Below, in pieces: positions 12,195-44,705 of a DNA stretch of 64,000 nucleotides. Both the position numbers and the translations under genes were made by a program. The DNA comes from Cristatella mucedo. Its lineage: Eukaryota; Bryozoa; Phylactolaemata; Cristatellidae. Below the pieces are notes generated by a model. The model was not told the DNA's origin. It searched no databases and saw only the letters and a list, made by a program, of their open reading frames with translations. The DNA lies in assembly GCA_009760855.2 (NCBI GenBank), contig WPIO01000084.1, positions 310,501 through 374,500 on the forward strand. Direction: 5' to 3'. Position 1 is the stretch's first letter; the number at the start of each line of letters is the position of its first letter.

Positions 12195-12797
12195 TCATTT
12201 GACAAAGTCAACATTACCCTGTACGTACAAGGGAGCAGTAACAGTAAACGAGACCAAACAATGATCTGAGAGGGTCAATGGGAACACCACAAGGTCCGTG
12301 GGGAGGACTTTCTTAGTGATCACGAGATCTAGAATGTAGCCATCGACGTGGGTGCTATGATTAATGTGTTGGGCCAAACCAAAATTCTCCAGACACTCAA
12401 GAAATGAGCGGACCTGGCTGTTGCCAGGGTTGTCAACGTGAATATTGAAGTCTCCTACAATCAGTAAAGCCCTGTCACACACAAGTATTTTAGCGAGGAA
12501 CTCTGAAAACTCCTCTACAAACAAGTTTAGACAGCCAGAAGGAGGCCGGTCTATCACAACAGTGAGAGGCATTGTCTTTGATGAAGACCCGATTGCAACC
12601 GATTCAAACAATGGCCCATGCGAAAATCTGCACGTTTTATAGCCAAACGATTCGCGAACAACAAGTGCAACCCCGCCGCCAACCTCGTCAGAACGCATGG
12701 ACTGATAGAATGAGAATGCGGGTGGAGTGGTCTCAGAAATACAGCTACTGGAACTCCCTTCCGACCTGCGTAAGAACAACCCCCGACTTAACCACAT
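12195..12797 (-). pseudogene. LINE A copy 1 endonuclease domain, main part
   Basis: This open stretch carries the C-terminal two thirds of an APE-type endonuclease. GDFNIHVDN provides the catalytic Asp/Asn pair and LTLSDHCLV the catalytic Asp/His pair. The N-terminal part, with LLTETW, continues at about 13082-13245 on the far side of a LINE B insertion, which supplies the first residues of this open frame. It ends at a TGA at 12195-12197. The next bases continue in the same frame (RNLQSFDMDKF), so the stop is a point mutation. Confidence 0.8.
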
Positions 12798-13081
12798 TTA
12801 AAAAGAACTTAAAAACACACCTATTTAGGACAGCATTTAATGGGTCCCTGTGATTCGTCCTCTATGTGCTCATGTGTGCTGACGCTGCGCATACTGCCAC
12901 TAACCCCATTTGCTTGCTGACCCTGTGCATGTCACCCCTAACCATGTTATTCATTTTGTTTGTTTATCAAGCATGATTTTACTCACCATTCGATTGCATT
13001 TCCCTTTGCAGCAAATTTAAAGCGCCTAGAGAGAGATTAAGTTCTCTGAGGACGCTTTATCAAGTGCATTATTATTATTAC
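12746..13081 (+). mobile_element. LINE B 3' fragment inserted in the LINE A copy 1 endonuclease
   Basis: This is a 5'-truncated LINE B copy in the opposite orientation to its host. It starts in the RT C-terminus (WNSLPTCVRTTPDLTTFKKN), carries the 3' untranslated region and ends in an ATT repeat. TACTGGAA occurs at both edges (12746-12753 and 13079-13086). At the left edge it overlaps the LINE B sequence itself, so target duplication and microhomology cannot be separated. Confidence 0.85.
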
Positions 13082-15156
13082 TGGAATAAGGCGTCATCCA
13101 AGTTTCGGTTAGCAGAAATGCATCTAGCTTCTCCTGGACCACCTGATCGCGGATAAGTAACCCCTTGGATTTTAGCGAGCGGACATTTATTAGGCGGAAT
13201 TTAAGAGGCTGTCCAACAACTGTGCGACGGCGATGAAGTGGCTTGTATTGTCCTCCCTTTGCGTCCGGCCCGGCGGACGCGGGCCCTTCGAATTTGAATT
13301 GGACCTTAGTAACGGCCGTCGGGGGTATCGTGCTGGGCTACGGCGGGTGGGCTACTACCGCAACGAGTACTATTCAGCGCTTTAAACCTACGGGTCGTAG
13401 GTTTGAAAGCCGAGCTGTTGGTAGGGCAAACGCAGGATGCAGGAAGGTTCTCACTGACCCGCCGTAGAAGGCCCGCCGGTAGGTATCGACTAATGGCGAC
13501 ACCGCACCTTATGCTAAGCAGGTCTTGTTTCGTGTAGCATATCCGAGGACAGCTCATAAATAGTCACAGCGAAGATAGCAGCGGAATACCCGAAGGTATT
13601 GAGGAGAAATCAAGTAAAGGTCCACACCACTCTAGGAAAATGACATACTGGCTTGGGTCGTGGTGAGAGGCAGGAGGCAGGGTGGTGGCGTAAGCAATGT
13701 GCGACCTCCACAGGATTGGCCAGAGTGGACAAGTGAAAACCCTTCCATCGCGGATGCGACCGCTGCTCCCTACGTGTAAAAAGTGAAGCGGCTGTTTCCA
13801 TTGACCGAAGCAAGCATCGCGACGCTAAAGAAGTATTTGCAATTGAACCCAATGGGCCACCACTGCTGCCTGACTTTCTTATCACATTCTTGACATCGAG
13901 TGCCCCCAAGCAATTGGAAATGTCGTGTTTCTCCTAAAAGTCTCGTAATGGCTTCCCATTTCATTTCGGTGCTGCTCGATAGCCACTAGCATGTGGCGCC
14001 GTTTCGTAGGAATACTGCTGTCACGGCAGATTAGCTACTCAAAGGGTATTATGCTCACCTTGAAGTAATTTCTGCAGCTTCTGGTACAGATCCTCACAGA
14101 CGATTGGTACGAAGAGCGAGAGTGAGGCATTCGATATTCAAAAACTCAAACTACAGGCTAGCATAGCTCTCACTGGCAATATATAACAAGCACTGCGTAT
14201 CTGACATAAATGCAATTATGGAAAGACCCCACAAACAGCAAGCAAATGGATATGCATTAGCAATGCAATTCAAGGTTGCTTGGACTGACGACTGCCTTAA
14301 TGCTTCCAAAGCGGCACGGTGGCAAAGAAAAAAAAAACAGCTACATTTCGCACATTTAATTGACCTGTTGCTAAGGGTAGCAATATCGCAGCAAGCAGTT
14401 CTCTAGTAGAAATGCTGTCGCTCGTATTCGTGGTTTGAACACAGATTTCCTCCTCCATGAGGCCCAGCAAGAAGTAAAAGCAGCTAATACCCATACAGAT
14501 AGCGTCTTACTCGAGCCTCAGCCAGCTCGAGCAGAATGCTTGCATATGTCCCTGATCAGGTCGCCGTAGCAGACACTGCTTCACCCCTTCAATCAGAGAG
14601 ACGCATCTTGCAATTGCAATCACAACAAACTTTGCTCACCGGACAGCACAGATTTTCCTATAGAAAAAAGAGAGAGACATCCCAATTCAACTAGCAATAG
14701 CATCATTTTCTGCTTTATCCATTAAAACTCTTCGAACAGAACAAACAGCAGCGGCTACGAGGCAATCACACAGATCTGTCTCGCATGCTGACCTTTTCTA
14801 CCTCTGCAATTACAGCCAGCCCAAGGTTACTTCGTAGATGGAGCTTTCTGAATGAGCGACGGCAAAAAACGATGGTAAAACCCAAAGCAAGCCGATCGTG
14901 TAGACTCCGCCTCATCGCCTGTCAGTTTGAAAAGAGTGGAAAACCGACGAAAAGCTGCTGGACTGAAAGCCGATAACTATTTTTATGCAGCTTAATTTGG
15001 TGCGGAATCGGCACCGATTCGGTGCAAGTTTTACTTTTGTTTGGGCCACGACATCAATAGATCTTGGGGGGGGGGGGTTGGCGCCAAATCGGCGCACGGT
15101 CAGGAACGAGAACTGGGCCCTGCTTCATCGGTGCACCAGCCAACTAATCAAAACCA

Positions 15157-15182
15157 GGGGGGGGGGGGGGGGGGGGGGGGGG
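15157..15182 (+). repeat. Poly-G tract
   Basis: About 26 consecutive G lie here. A shorter run of 11 lies at 15066-15076. Such runs often vary in length or are misassembled. Confidence 0.9.
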
Positions 15183-16010
15183 TGGTTTCAAGTGCCGTCA
15201 CAAGCAAAACAACAATGGCTAACATTGCCACGCTCGAATCCTATCGAGGCGTTCGGGGCACTTCCCTGTTTACGGAATGTTTATGCGCTGTAGCCACGGC
15301 TTCACTCACTTCTGCAAAGAAAAATACCGTGCGTCTGTATGTTGAATACATCAATACACTTACCAAGTTGACGGCGCATATTACCGTCAACTTTCCCGAT
15401 ACAACTTTCTTACAAGCTTACCATCCATTTCATGTTCCTCTTTCCGTGGACGTCTAGAATAATGTCTGCGGCAGCGAATTCAATTTCTGCTGGCGTTAAT
15501 CTGGCGGGTATCACCGGAATCCCCAGTCTTATCCAGTCTCCCAGACGAAAGCAGGCCGTTTTGGGCGGAATTAGGTCGGCCATAAATTTTCCTTGCTTTG
15601 GCTGTGTAAACGTAAGCTGGAGTAAAGTCGGCGTCGGTAAGCAGGAAAGTCGATACTGTAACTGCAGCTGTAGATAGAGTGGTTTTCTACATACGCTTGC
15701 CTCTGGCTTACGTACGACCTGCGATATCTCAGCTTTTTGTTCGCTTCTTAGCAGTAAATGCACGCGGCACCAATTTTCCGCCTACGTTTATCAGCCGGTT
15801 GTGTCCAATTGCCCCAAGAAGCTATTCTGAGAACATCAGATCAACCTGTTTCATTCAAATGAGCGGTTATTCAAAGAGTCTGTCGCTGAGCGAGATTTAA
15901 AGCGGGAGCATGGCTGGACTGGGTCACTGGTAGCAAAGCTCAATGGCTGTATATCTTGCTGTGTGGCCTACAAATCCGGCTGCAATACTCTCGTGATAGT
16001 GTGATGATGG

Positions 16011-16037
16011 ATATATATATATATATATATATATATA
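16011..16037 (+). repeat. (AT)n microsatellite
   Basis: About 25 bases of AT repeat. Confidence 0.9.
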
Positions 16038-16839
16038 AGCTCAGTATTTCACGAAAGTTTTGTTTTTAGTTTAATACTCAGAGCCGGTACATGGGCCCAT
16101 GTGTTCATGGGTGAGTAATTGGCTTGCATTTATAGCAAGTCTGCTTTCTGATTTCAAGTCTGTGTCCTGCCAAGTGCTGTGTGTCCTGGTGCTTTGTACA
16201 CGAGTAAAGCCACAGGCCGTGATATACTGACTTGTGCATTATGAGGTCATTGTAGAATCAAGCAACTGCCTCAGAAATCACCCCATAAGGGACATTTTAT
16301 TTGGTGTTCCTGTTAGTGAAGTGGAATCGCCAGGCCTTAAGGTCTGCTTTCCTCTCCCTTCACCTCTTCCAGGTCGGATAGCCCGAGTTTTTGGCTAGTT
16401 TTAAATTTAAGATGCTCTGTCGACTGTCATAACGACAGGTGCTTTAGCAGACCTTCTAGTTTCCAGACAGCAGGGTCATTTGTTTGGTTCCCGTGTGCAA
16501 TTTTTATTACTCACTGCTAGCCGGTGTGAAAGCTGTTGAGGCTTGACTAACAGAAATTTTACTCTAGGCGGACAATATCTGTACAAGCAGACCAGTAGAG
16601 CAGAAAGTAGGTAACAGACCAGTATTTTGAGTGCTGCAGTTCTGATGTCTGCTGATCATCTCAGATGGGGAATTATAGCATGTCAGATCTTGGGCTGCTT
16701 CGATACTGCATAATTTTCTTGCTTTATCCATGATCATTTTTGATTTTCTTGCGACATCAAAATCAAGTACCACTGCCTTGCCAAAAGATCTTTAGATGCT
16801 TGATGGTAGACTTAGCACTGTGGGGTAGGCATGACAATT

Positions 16840-17345
16840 ACCTCATACATAATTCAGAAGCTGAACTTTTCTGTCGTACATGGTGCAAGCACCATTTTAA
16901 CCACTTCGACCTGCACTGGCTTCAGTCAAGCATCGCCTTGACCTCAAGGTCCTGTCACTTCTCGACCTCAAGGTAACTTTTTAATCCCCCCCCATTCTCT
17001 TGCTGTAGCTAACTCATCTAGAATACTTACTGATCAGGCTTCTTCTTTGTATCATCTACTTCACTGGCTGTACCTGTAACAAATCTCTCTTCATCAGAGA
17101 CCGAGCTTTCCGGTCTAATACAACGCTAGCCTAGAGCTACCTAGGGACTGGCATAATGACATCTCTGAGTTGACGACATATGCACTACCCCTGTGAATTG
17201 TCCTACGCTTGGTTGCACTTGGTGTAATTTTGTATGCTATAATCACTAAAAGTGGATATGCTTGCTTTTCAGCCTATGCGAAGTTCCCAGAAAGAGATTT
17301 AATTCCCTTACAACATTGTAGATAGTAACATTTATTGTTATTATT
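16840..17345 (+). mobile_element. Old LINE B-like RT C-terminus and 3' end
   Basis: DLHWLQSSI at 16910-16935 and a FRDRAF-like block near 17095 match the RT C-terminus with frameshifts. The AAGTTCCCAGAAAGAGATTT core and a TTATTATTAG tail mark the 3' end. Confidence 0.5.
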
Positions 17346-17399
17346 AGTAGTAAGATTATTATTATCATCCTGGAGAAAAGTCGTAATACCATCAATCCA

Positions 17400-17720
17400 T
17401 CAATTCAGCCACCTGTCTGCTTGGCTGAAGTACCTGTGACAACTCCCGGTTGATCGCTAGGTAGTGAGCAAAATTCTCAATCAGATATACCATGCATGTA
17501 ATGGCTTAGCTCCTTCATACCGTGCTGAATTGGTGCACCTCTTCTAGACTGTTGGCAATAGAAGCTTTTGATCCTTTAGCCTTAGATAAAGGAATGCAGT
17601 TCCAAAAATGCCTTATCTTCTGCTGCTGAGTTCGTGATATTCTTTCCAGCCTTCATGCACTAATACTTCATGCACTAATACTTCAATATTACGAACTTCC
17701 TTGACTTTCGTCCTGACTCA
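17400..17720 (+). mobile_element. Very old LINE A-like RT C-terminal relic
   Basis: AATGGCTTAGCTCCTTCATA and the next codons read NGLAPSYRAELVHLF, the conserved C-terminal block of the RT. Bases further on decode to the usual LWNSLPQ region only with frameshifts. Confidence 0.4.
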
Positions 17721-19487
17721 GCTATGCTTCTCGCTTTTTCTTTGTTATGTGAGGTGAAGTCTATTGCCTACGGTATGTGCCTCAGAAGCTGCTTAGGCTT
17801 TGAATGGGTTATACAAAATCTTCAGCTTGATACCCTCTTAGCCTCGGTGCTGTTACAGATGGAGTTGCATGCACCCGTACATATGTACACAACATTCATA
17901 CGTATATGCATCCAAAGATGATTTCCATGCCAATATATAGATGAGAGGCAGATCTGCCTTAGTGGTTGTCAGCCTATTTGCAGTAGATAATAATGAATTG
18001 TTGGCTGCAAGACTCGAAAGCACATTACATGGGTCGAAAAGGGCTAGCACCTGAGGGCTAGGCAAAGATCAAGCAAAACATGAGCAGTTACAATCAGGCT
18101 GCCGTGTTTGTGAATTGAATCACTGGTGTTCGATATGTTTGTTTATATATTTACTGATTCAGTCAGAAGATTTGCAAAGGCCTCATGTGACTGCATTATC
18201 TATGTACACTTTACTCCTCAAAAGCCTTAGCATTTGGCCTAATGGCAGGTTTGCCACATGTTTAACGCCAACCAGATGGCCCAATGGCAATGGGTCTTGC
18301 TTAGTCATGCAATCTTATGTCGGCCATAGCATATGCTGTGCAAGCCAGTTCACTACATTTGAAAAGGCTGAGCCGGCAGCCATGTTAGGACAGTCCGAGG
18401 TCAGCCACCTAGGTTTTCATTGTGTTTTGCTTCGACCAAAGAAATTTCTAGCTAGACTTGGTAGTTGACCCCAGGCCTCGAGTGCCAAAAGAACACATAT
18501 TTGCAACTGCCCCATTCCACTGTAAGGAGCCTATTAGTTCCAGCTGCTGCTGTTGGACTTGGTGATGGTTCTATCTGCGAAGTACTATGGCTTTTACACC
18601 TGACTCACATTTTCATTTGTCTTTGTAAGCTAACTATCTTTATTAGTAACCGAGAAGCTTTTTGCCCGTGGTTCTATCCATAGCCAGATGGAGTCTGCCA
18701 GGGGTTTGCAATAGTCGCAAACATCTTCAAAACAAATTCGGTAATCTTTACACAAGCATTTTAGGGTTTTAACTGTGAAATTCATATATTAATAATTCAG
18801 GAGAAATCACTAGTCTCTAGTATAATGCACAGGAATGATTTAATTCAATATATAAACACCAGCAACAGGCATGTCATCACAGATCAGAAAAAGTAATAAA
18901 GGTTGAGTACAAATAAAGCCAAGATGTTTACCTGATAAATATTAAGGGACTCATATTTTCTGGTGTCAGAGCATCCTTTTTAGGTCAAGAACCTATTGTA
19001 CATGGAAAGTAGTTGTTTAATATCAAAACTGCCACAAGGGATGCACTTACATCTGAGAGCAATCTGGGACAGTTGCAGCAGCTGCAAGCTGTATGCTCTC
19101 CACCAATCTTCTAATATAATCTCAAGGGCACGGCTGATGTTTGATGTTGCATATTTTAGCAATTCGGCTTTGTGCGTTTAAATGAGTTCTGGCAAACATG
19201 GTTTCTCTTAGCAGCACGGACAACTGCTTTGGGTAAAGCATGTTCGCATCCATAAATACGGCACTACTGAATGGGCTTAAAGTAGCATTGCAATTTTTTC
19301 TTTCCACTCGATGCATACATTACGAAAAAGATGAACACAGGGCACTCCTTAAGATATGACATATGCAGACGGCAGTTGACCAAGTATTTGCTTATCGAGT
19401 CCTTCTGCCGTAATACTAGCAATTGTATCAAAATTAGACAGCAAGTTAGCTATCATTCACGGCATTAGTATATCAATATAAGTCAAA
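17721..19487. other. No gene seen
   Basis: Only short frames lie here. A non-coding first exon or promoter of the MS4A-like gene could lie in this stretch or in 19760-20855, but no TATA box or strong donor stands out. Confidence 0.4.
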
Positions 19488-19640
19488 GCTGGTTTACCCC
19501 AGTGGTTAAGGTGTTTGTCTTGACCAAGGTCAAGGTGAATGTATTTAATGACCGAGGTCGTGGGCTCGAGCCCGTGGCATATGTAAAACACATGAATTGA
19601 GATTAAGTTCTCTCAAGGTGCTATAACAATGAATTATATG
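19488..19640 (+). mobile_element. SINE-1 copy
   Basis: It has AGCTGGTTTACCCCAGTGGT (A box), GAGGTCGTGGGCTCGAGCCC (B box), then TGAGATTAAGTTCTCTCAAG and GTGCTATAACAATGAATTAT. An AT microsatellite follows directly, as if grown from the SINE tail. Confidence 0.8.
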
Positions 19641-19714
19641 TATTATATTATATTATATATTTATATATAATATATATATTTATAATATACAAATATAATA
19701 TATATAATATACAA

Positions 19715-19758
<44 letters not shown>
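19620..19758 (+). repeat. AT-rich microsatellite after a SINE-1
   Basis: Interleaved TATAT and TATTATA repeats end in about 35 bases of pure TA. Confidence 0.92.
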
Positions 19759-19761
<3 letters not shown>

Positions 19762-19774
19762 AAATCGCTCGACC

Positions 19775-20725
19775 AATTGAAAGCCTGGATTGGATTCAGA
19801 AGTCGTAGCAAACTATCGCCCAGTCTCCCATCTTCCCTTTATCCAAGATTCTCGAAAAGATTGTCGTTAAGCAGCTTGTGAAACACATTGAGATAAATTG
19901 TCCTAATGATTTCATATGTTCAATCCCGTCAAACATTAGGGACTGTCTACCATAGTAACAGGCTGAAAATTTTACTCGAGTCCTTGTTCTGTCTAAGCTG
20001 ACCTCTTGTAATTCAGCTTTGGCTTGGCTATCGAAAAAGTAATCATGCCTGTGCAGCTGTTGAAAAATATGGCTTCAAGGCTGGTCGACGAATCAAGGAG
20101 ATTCATTCATGTGTCTCTTTGCTGATAGAGCTGCAGTGACTCTTGGTTATAACAGATACCTAGCGAAATTCTTACTCTGACCTACAAGGCCTGCCGCTAA
20201 ACTGGTACACCAGTTTCAGCTCTACGTGTCGTCAGGTTCTCTATTGACTATAAATTACCTGTTTCATTCCTCCTCTTAAAGACTTCTGGCAGCAGAAGTT
20301 TTTGCTGTGCAGGTTCTGTGGAACTCTGTTCCACAATTCTGGCGCAACATTTTCTCTCCTGCAGCCGACTTCCATGCTTCTCACTTTGGTGACTACCTCC
20401 TGACTCAGCTTCTCACGTTCGGGGGTTGGGTATCCGAGGAGGCAAGTCTTCACGACCGGGGTTGTAGGTTCGAATCTTGCAATCCTTTATGGCCAACCGA
20501 AAGCGGTGTGATGGCCGTCGTTAAAGCTCTTCTGCTGCTCTACAAATGAGGCTGTTAAATCAGCTAATTGTTTTTTGCTGCTTGAGATAAAGTCTGTGGG
20601 TTACCGTAAGTGCACCGGAAGCCGTATGCTCACTAAAAACTGCCCATGTGTTGAGTGTGCTATAGAAACTTTTATGGTAATACGTGCATGGTCCTTGTGG
20701 CTTTAGGGAGTTACACGTGAAGATA
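19775..20725 (+). mobile_element. LINE A copy 3, old and rearranged, with a nested SINE-2
   Basis: Recognisable pieces are the RT block KPGLDSEVVANYRPVS at the left, the AARL/VSPLLKE region near 20070-20130, and the C-terminal and 3' region. The palm is deleted. LINE A 3' sequence (AAAGTCTGTGGGTTACCG) continues on the far side of a SINE-2 at about 20420-20580. Confidence 0.6.
20420..20582 (+). mobile_element. SINE-2 copy nested in LINE A copy 3
   Basis: A GTTGTAGGTTCGAATC B-box-like block is followed by the SINE-2 body (AAGCGGTGTGATGGCCGTC, AAGCTCTTCTGCTGCTCTA) and the end AGGCTGTTAAATCAGCTAA. LINE A 3' sequence lies on both sides. Confidence 0.7.
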
Positions 20726-20865
20726 AAAACATCAAAAACTTTGGCAGCTCTTGGCATCCGGAGTTATTATCAGTTATGAGCGAATGTTTGTACTACCTAA
20801 GCAGTTTATTAAAGCCTACTTCTATTGACTTACCAACCTGCAATTTTGTTTTCAGATTATCTTCG

Positions 20866-42121
<21,256 letters not shown>

Positions 42122-42359
42122 TTCTAGCCACTCTTGTAGGTCTGGGTGTTTGCTACATTCGTTTAACTGGTTTTTAAACAACTTTTTATAGTGCTTGCTT
42201 TTCACTGTTCTGCATTTGACCTCTGCAATCCTATTCGTTCACCTTGTGTCTGTATGCTGTCAATACTGAGATGCAATGGGAAAGGATGTACTTAGTGCTT
42301 GCGATTTTCTTTGGCGATTTAATCTAGGTCAAATAAGTGAGCAAATGATCTTGTCCATA

Positions 42360-42500
42360 TTCATAATTCATTTGTATAGCACCCTAAGAGAACTTAATTC
42401 AGGGGCTTCGCACATGCCATGGGGCTCAAACCCACGACCTAGGCAAGACCTTGGTCGGGGCGAGCACCTTTATCGCTGGGCCAAACCAGCTCGGCAGGAT
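42360..42500 (-). mobile_element. SINE-1 copy downstream of the MS4A-like stop
   Basis: The minus strand has GCTGGTTTGGCCCAGCGATA, GTCGTGGGTTTGAGCCCCAT and TTAAGTTCTCTTAGGGTGCT. If the last exon is long, this copy could lie in the 3' untranslated region. Confidence 0.78.
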
Positions 42501-42649
42501 CTGAGCATTACTCATTACATAACATAATCAAACAATAGTCGATGTCTCATTTCTTGATGGAGATGACTCAGTGTGTGGCAATAGTTAGCTGCTGCTTGTG
42601 CTGCCTTGATTTAGCTGTTAAATCTTCATTAACAGCACAATGTGCTCAA

Positions 42650-42790
42650 AGTTCATGACCGAGGTGGTGTAGTTGAGCCTTGCTGCCGGTAATCATAGAT
42701 TCCCCACACCAACTAGGATGGTAGCAGCTAAGGCTCTTCTGTCATTGTATAAATGAGGTTATAGTATCAACCGACCTTTTCTTTTTTTTT
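42650..42790 (+). mobile_element. SINE-2 copy, divergent
   Basis: CATGACCGAGGTGGTGTAGT is a degraded B-box block. GCAGCTAAGGCTCTTCTGTC and the following ATAAATGAGGTTATAG are the body and end. Confidence 0.45.
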
Positions 42791-42891
42791 ACCCCTACAT
42801 CTTAGCCCGGGGGTGAAGTGCTTTCAATTTACGAACTAGTGCTTGATTTTGAGTCCTACTGAAGGCTATCTTTTACTGGTCACTGCAACCT

Positions 42892-42975
42892 GAATATTAA
42901 TAATAATAATAATGCACTTGATAAAGCACCCTCAGAGAACTCAATCTCTTTCTAGGTGCTTTACATTTGATGCGA
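42892..42975 (-). mobile_element. LINE B-type 3'-end scrap
   Basis: TAATAATAATAATGCACTTG, AAAGCACCCTCAGAGAACTC and GGTGCTTTACATTTGATGCG match the LINE B end at 39300-39375. Confidence 0.7.
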
Positions 42976-42984
42976 AGGAAATTA

Positions 42985-43050
42985 TAGCTGCTATGCCTCT
43001 TCGGCTGCCGTGTAAATGAGGCTGTTGAATCAGCTGACCTAAATATTTTG
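42985..43050 (+). mobile_element. SINE-2 3' scrap
   Basis: GCCTCTTCGGCTGCCGTGTA and AATGAGGCTGTTGAATCAGC match the SINE-2 end. Confidence 0.5.
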
Positions 43051-43184
43051 GCTACCTTACCAGGTGATTATACCGTTGTTTAGCCTATAATCCAACAAAA
43101 CTCCCATGGGTACTGATAGGTACGTATGTCTACGAATAGACTTGCACAGCGATATGGCACTTAAAATTTTTCCAGAGAAGCTAT

Positions 43185-43365
43185 AAGTGTGACTTGCTTG
43201 CGGACCCTGTGCATGTCAACCCTAACCACGTTATTCATGTTGTTTACCAAGCAAGATATTACTCACCATTCAATCGCGTTTCTCTTTGCAGCAAATGTAA
43301 AGCGCCTAGAGAGAGATAGAATTCTGTGAGGGCTCTTTATCAAGTGCATTATTATTATGTTTATT
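43185..43365 (+). mobile_element. LINE B 3'-end fragment
   Basis: This fragment has GACCCTGTGCATGTCAACCC, the GCAGCAAATGTAAAGCGCC block and the ATT-rich end, as at 12900-13081. Confidence 0.8.
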
Positions 43366-43599
43366 ACTGTAACGTAATGGACTGCACTAACACCAGGGAT
43401 CTTGAGGCTGCTGATGTTGGACTGCTCCATTGAAATTCGTCAAGCTCATACGAGTACCTGGTCAAGGGCAGTAGTTGAAAGCAGCTAACAATTTTCATTT
43501 CCTGACCGGATTCTTAGCTGGAATCGTAATAGTTATTTCAGTTCACTACTAGTGCCCGATCTCGATGTTTAAGCCTACCAATTAATATTACTAACGGTC

Positions 43600-44190
43600 A
43601 TACTAATTCATGCAATAATTGGTCAGATGAGCAGGATTTGGTAATAATTGGTGATGACAAAGTGCAGTTGTATGAGAAAATTTGGTCGAGTATGTGATCT
43701 TTGATGTCAGTAGGACCATGCACACTAGCCACAAGAGACAATGAGTCAGTCAATGCACGAAATTCGTGGTGAAGACGCCAGATAAGTTATCAAGCTGAAT
43801 GTTGAAATCACCCATAGTGTGTAAAGATTGATTTCTTGCACCGGAATCGAAATGAGATCTGAGAAATCCAAGATTGAGGAGGACTTGGTACCTGGTGGGC
43901 GGTAGACTACTGCCACCATTGGTAGCTTATTGTCGGGTAAAACCAAGACTGTAGATTCGAAACTGATTTGAGGGGTACTGCAAATGGCTTGAAGTCGAAT
44001 TGCGAGTGCGTAATAATAGCAACTCCACCTCCAGTTCTTATTAATCTAGGGATGTGAAAGAAGGAGAAACCAGCTGAAGTATTGTCTTTAATTGTCGGAC
44101 AGTTTACCGACTTTAGCCAAGTTCAGTCAAGTCGAGCAAGTCAAGACCATTTTCAAGGTCGCTTATTATTAGTGATTAATTACACATTCA
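43600..44190 (-). mobile_element. LINE B endonuclease fragment
   Basis: The minus-strand frame from 43946 has VVYRPPGTKSSSILDFSDLI, nearly identical to the endonuclease of LINE B copy 5. Sequence to about 44190 matches 52360-52560. The RT is absent. Confidence 0.7.
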
Positions 44191-44614
44191 GTGAGGATTC
44201 CAAAGACAAATGCTGAGCTGGGCCGCCAGAGTTATAATTAGTCTGATGACTTCTAAGAGAGATTCACAGTGACGCTTGAGGGTGAACGTACTGAGCTGTT
44301 CGATACAATTCTAGGAATACCCTTCACGTACCACGTGACCCTCCACGGATAGTAAATTATTGGTTTCATCATTCACTCGAAGAGTGTTAACTACAGAAGT
44401 TTTTTGCTCCGTAAGTTTTTAATGGTGGTGGAGCTCACTTTCACAATTCCTTAGCACCGGCATTTCTGATCCTGAAAAGTGGGCTGACCTGTAAGCTCAT
44501 CAGTCAGTTTCGCAGCCTCTCGTATCTCTGGGTCTAGCCTCCCATTACCGCTGTGTCGGTTCTGGCTCCACAGCAGTGTTAGACTCCATGGACAGATTTC
44601 TTGTCACGTAGATG

Positions 44615-44705
44615 CCGTCCCAAGCTAATTGCAAGAATAAAAAAATACAGTCCTCTGAGGTCACTATACCGTTAACTTACTATTATTGATACTATTATTA
44701 TTAGT
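44615..44705 (+). mobile_element. LINE B-type 3'-end scrap
   Basis: AATACAGTCCTCTGAGGTCA and a TTATTATTAG tail fit a degraded LINE B 3' end. Confidence 0.35.

Larger units (their letters stand above)
9698..13250 (-). mobile_element. LINE A copy 1: nearly complete APE-endonuclease/RT retrotransposon with two nested insertions
   Basis: This CR1/Jockey-superfamily non-LTR element reads from about 13250 (5') to an ATTAC-repeat end at 9698-9716. An APE endonuclease, a linker and an RT are all in one reading frame, interrupted by point stops. The endonuclease starts NVRSLKSKGLLIRDQ, then LLTETWMTP, and continues across an insertion to GDFNIHVD and SDHCLV. The RT has ALLDLSAAFDTIDH, GVPQGSVLGPLLF and FYADDTQLYLSF. 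A LINE B fragment (12746-13081) and a SINE-2 (about 9823-10013) sit inside it. Confidence 0.88.
13251..16839. other. No supported gene; CpG-rich start
   Basis: 13251-13500 is GC-rich and may be the 5' untranslated region or promoter of LINE A copy 1. The rest has poly-G runs at 15066 and 15157, near which TGCGGAATCGGCACCGATTC and CGCCAAATCGGCGCACGG form small palindromes. Overlapping frames on both strands at 15410-15763 and 15432-15677 are not recognised. Confidence 0.4.

Noticed and set aside
13300-13460. Third tRNA-like SINE near CGTAGGTTTGAAAGCC
   Set aside because: There is one weak B-box-like block with no second copy and no matching A box or tail.
15041-15457. 138-codon frame with a poly-Gly run
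   Set aside because: It depends on reading through a poly-G tract. No motif was seen, and overlapping frames on both strands are open nearby.
19488-19580. tRNA genes at SINE heads
   Set aside because: The A- and B-box-like blocks are clear, but no cloverleaf with a 7-bp acceptor stem follows, and each is joined to the same body and tail. They are SINE promoters, not tRNA genes.
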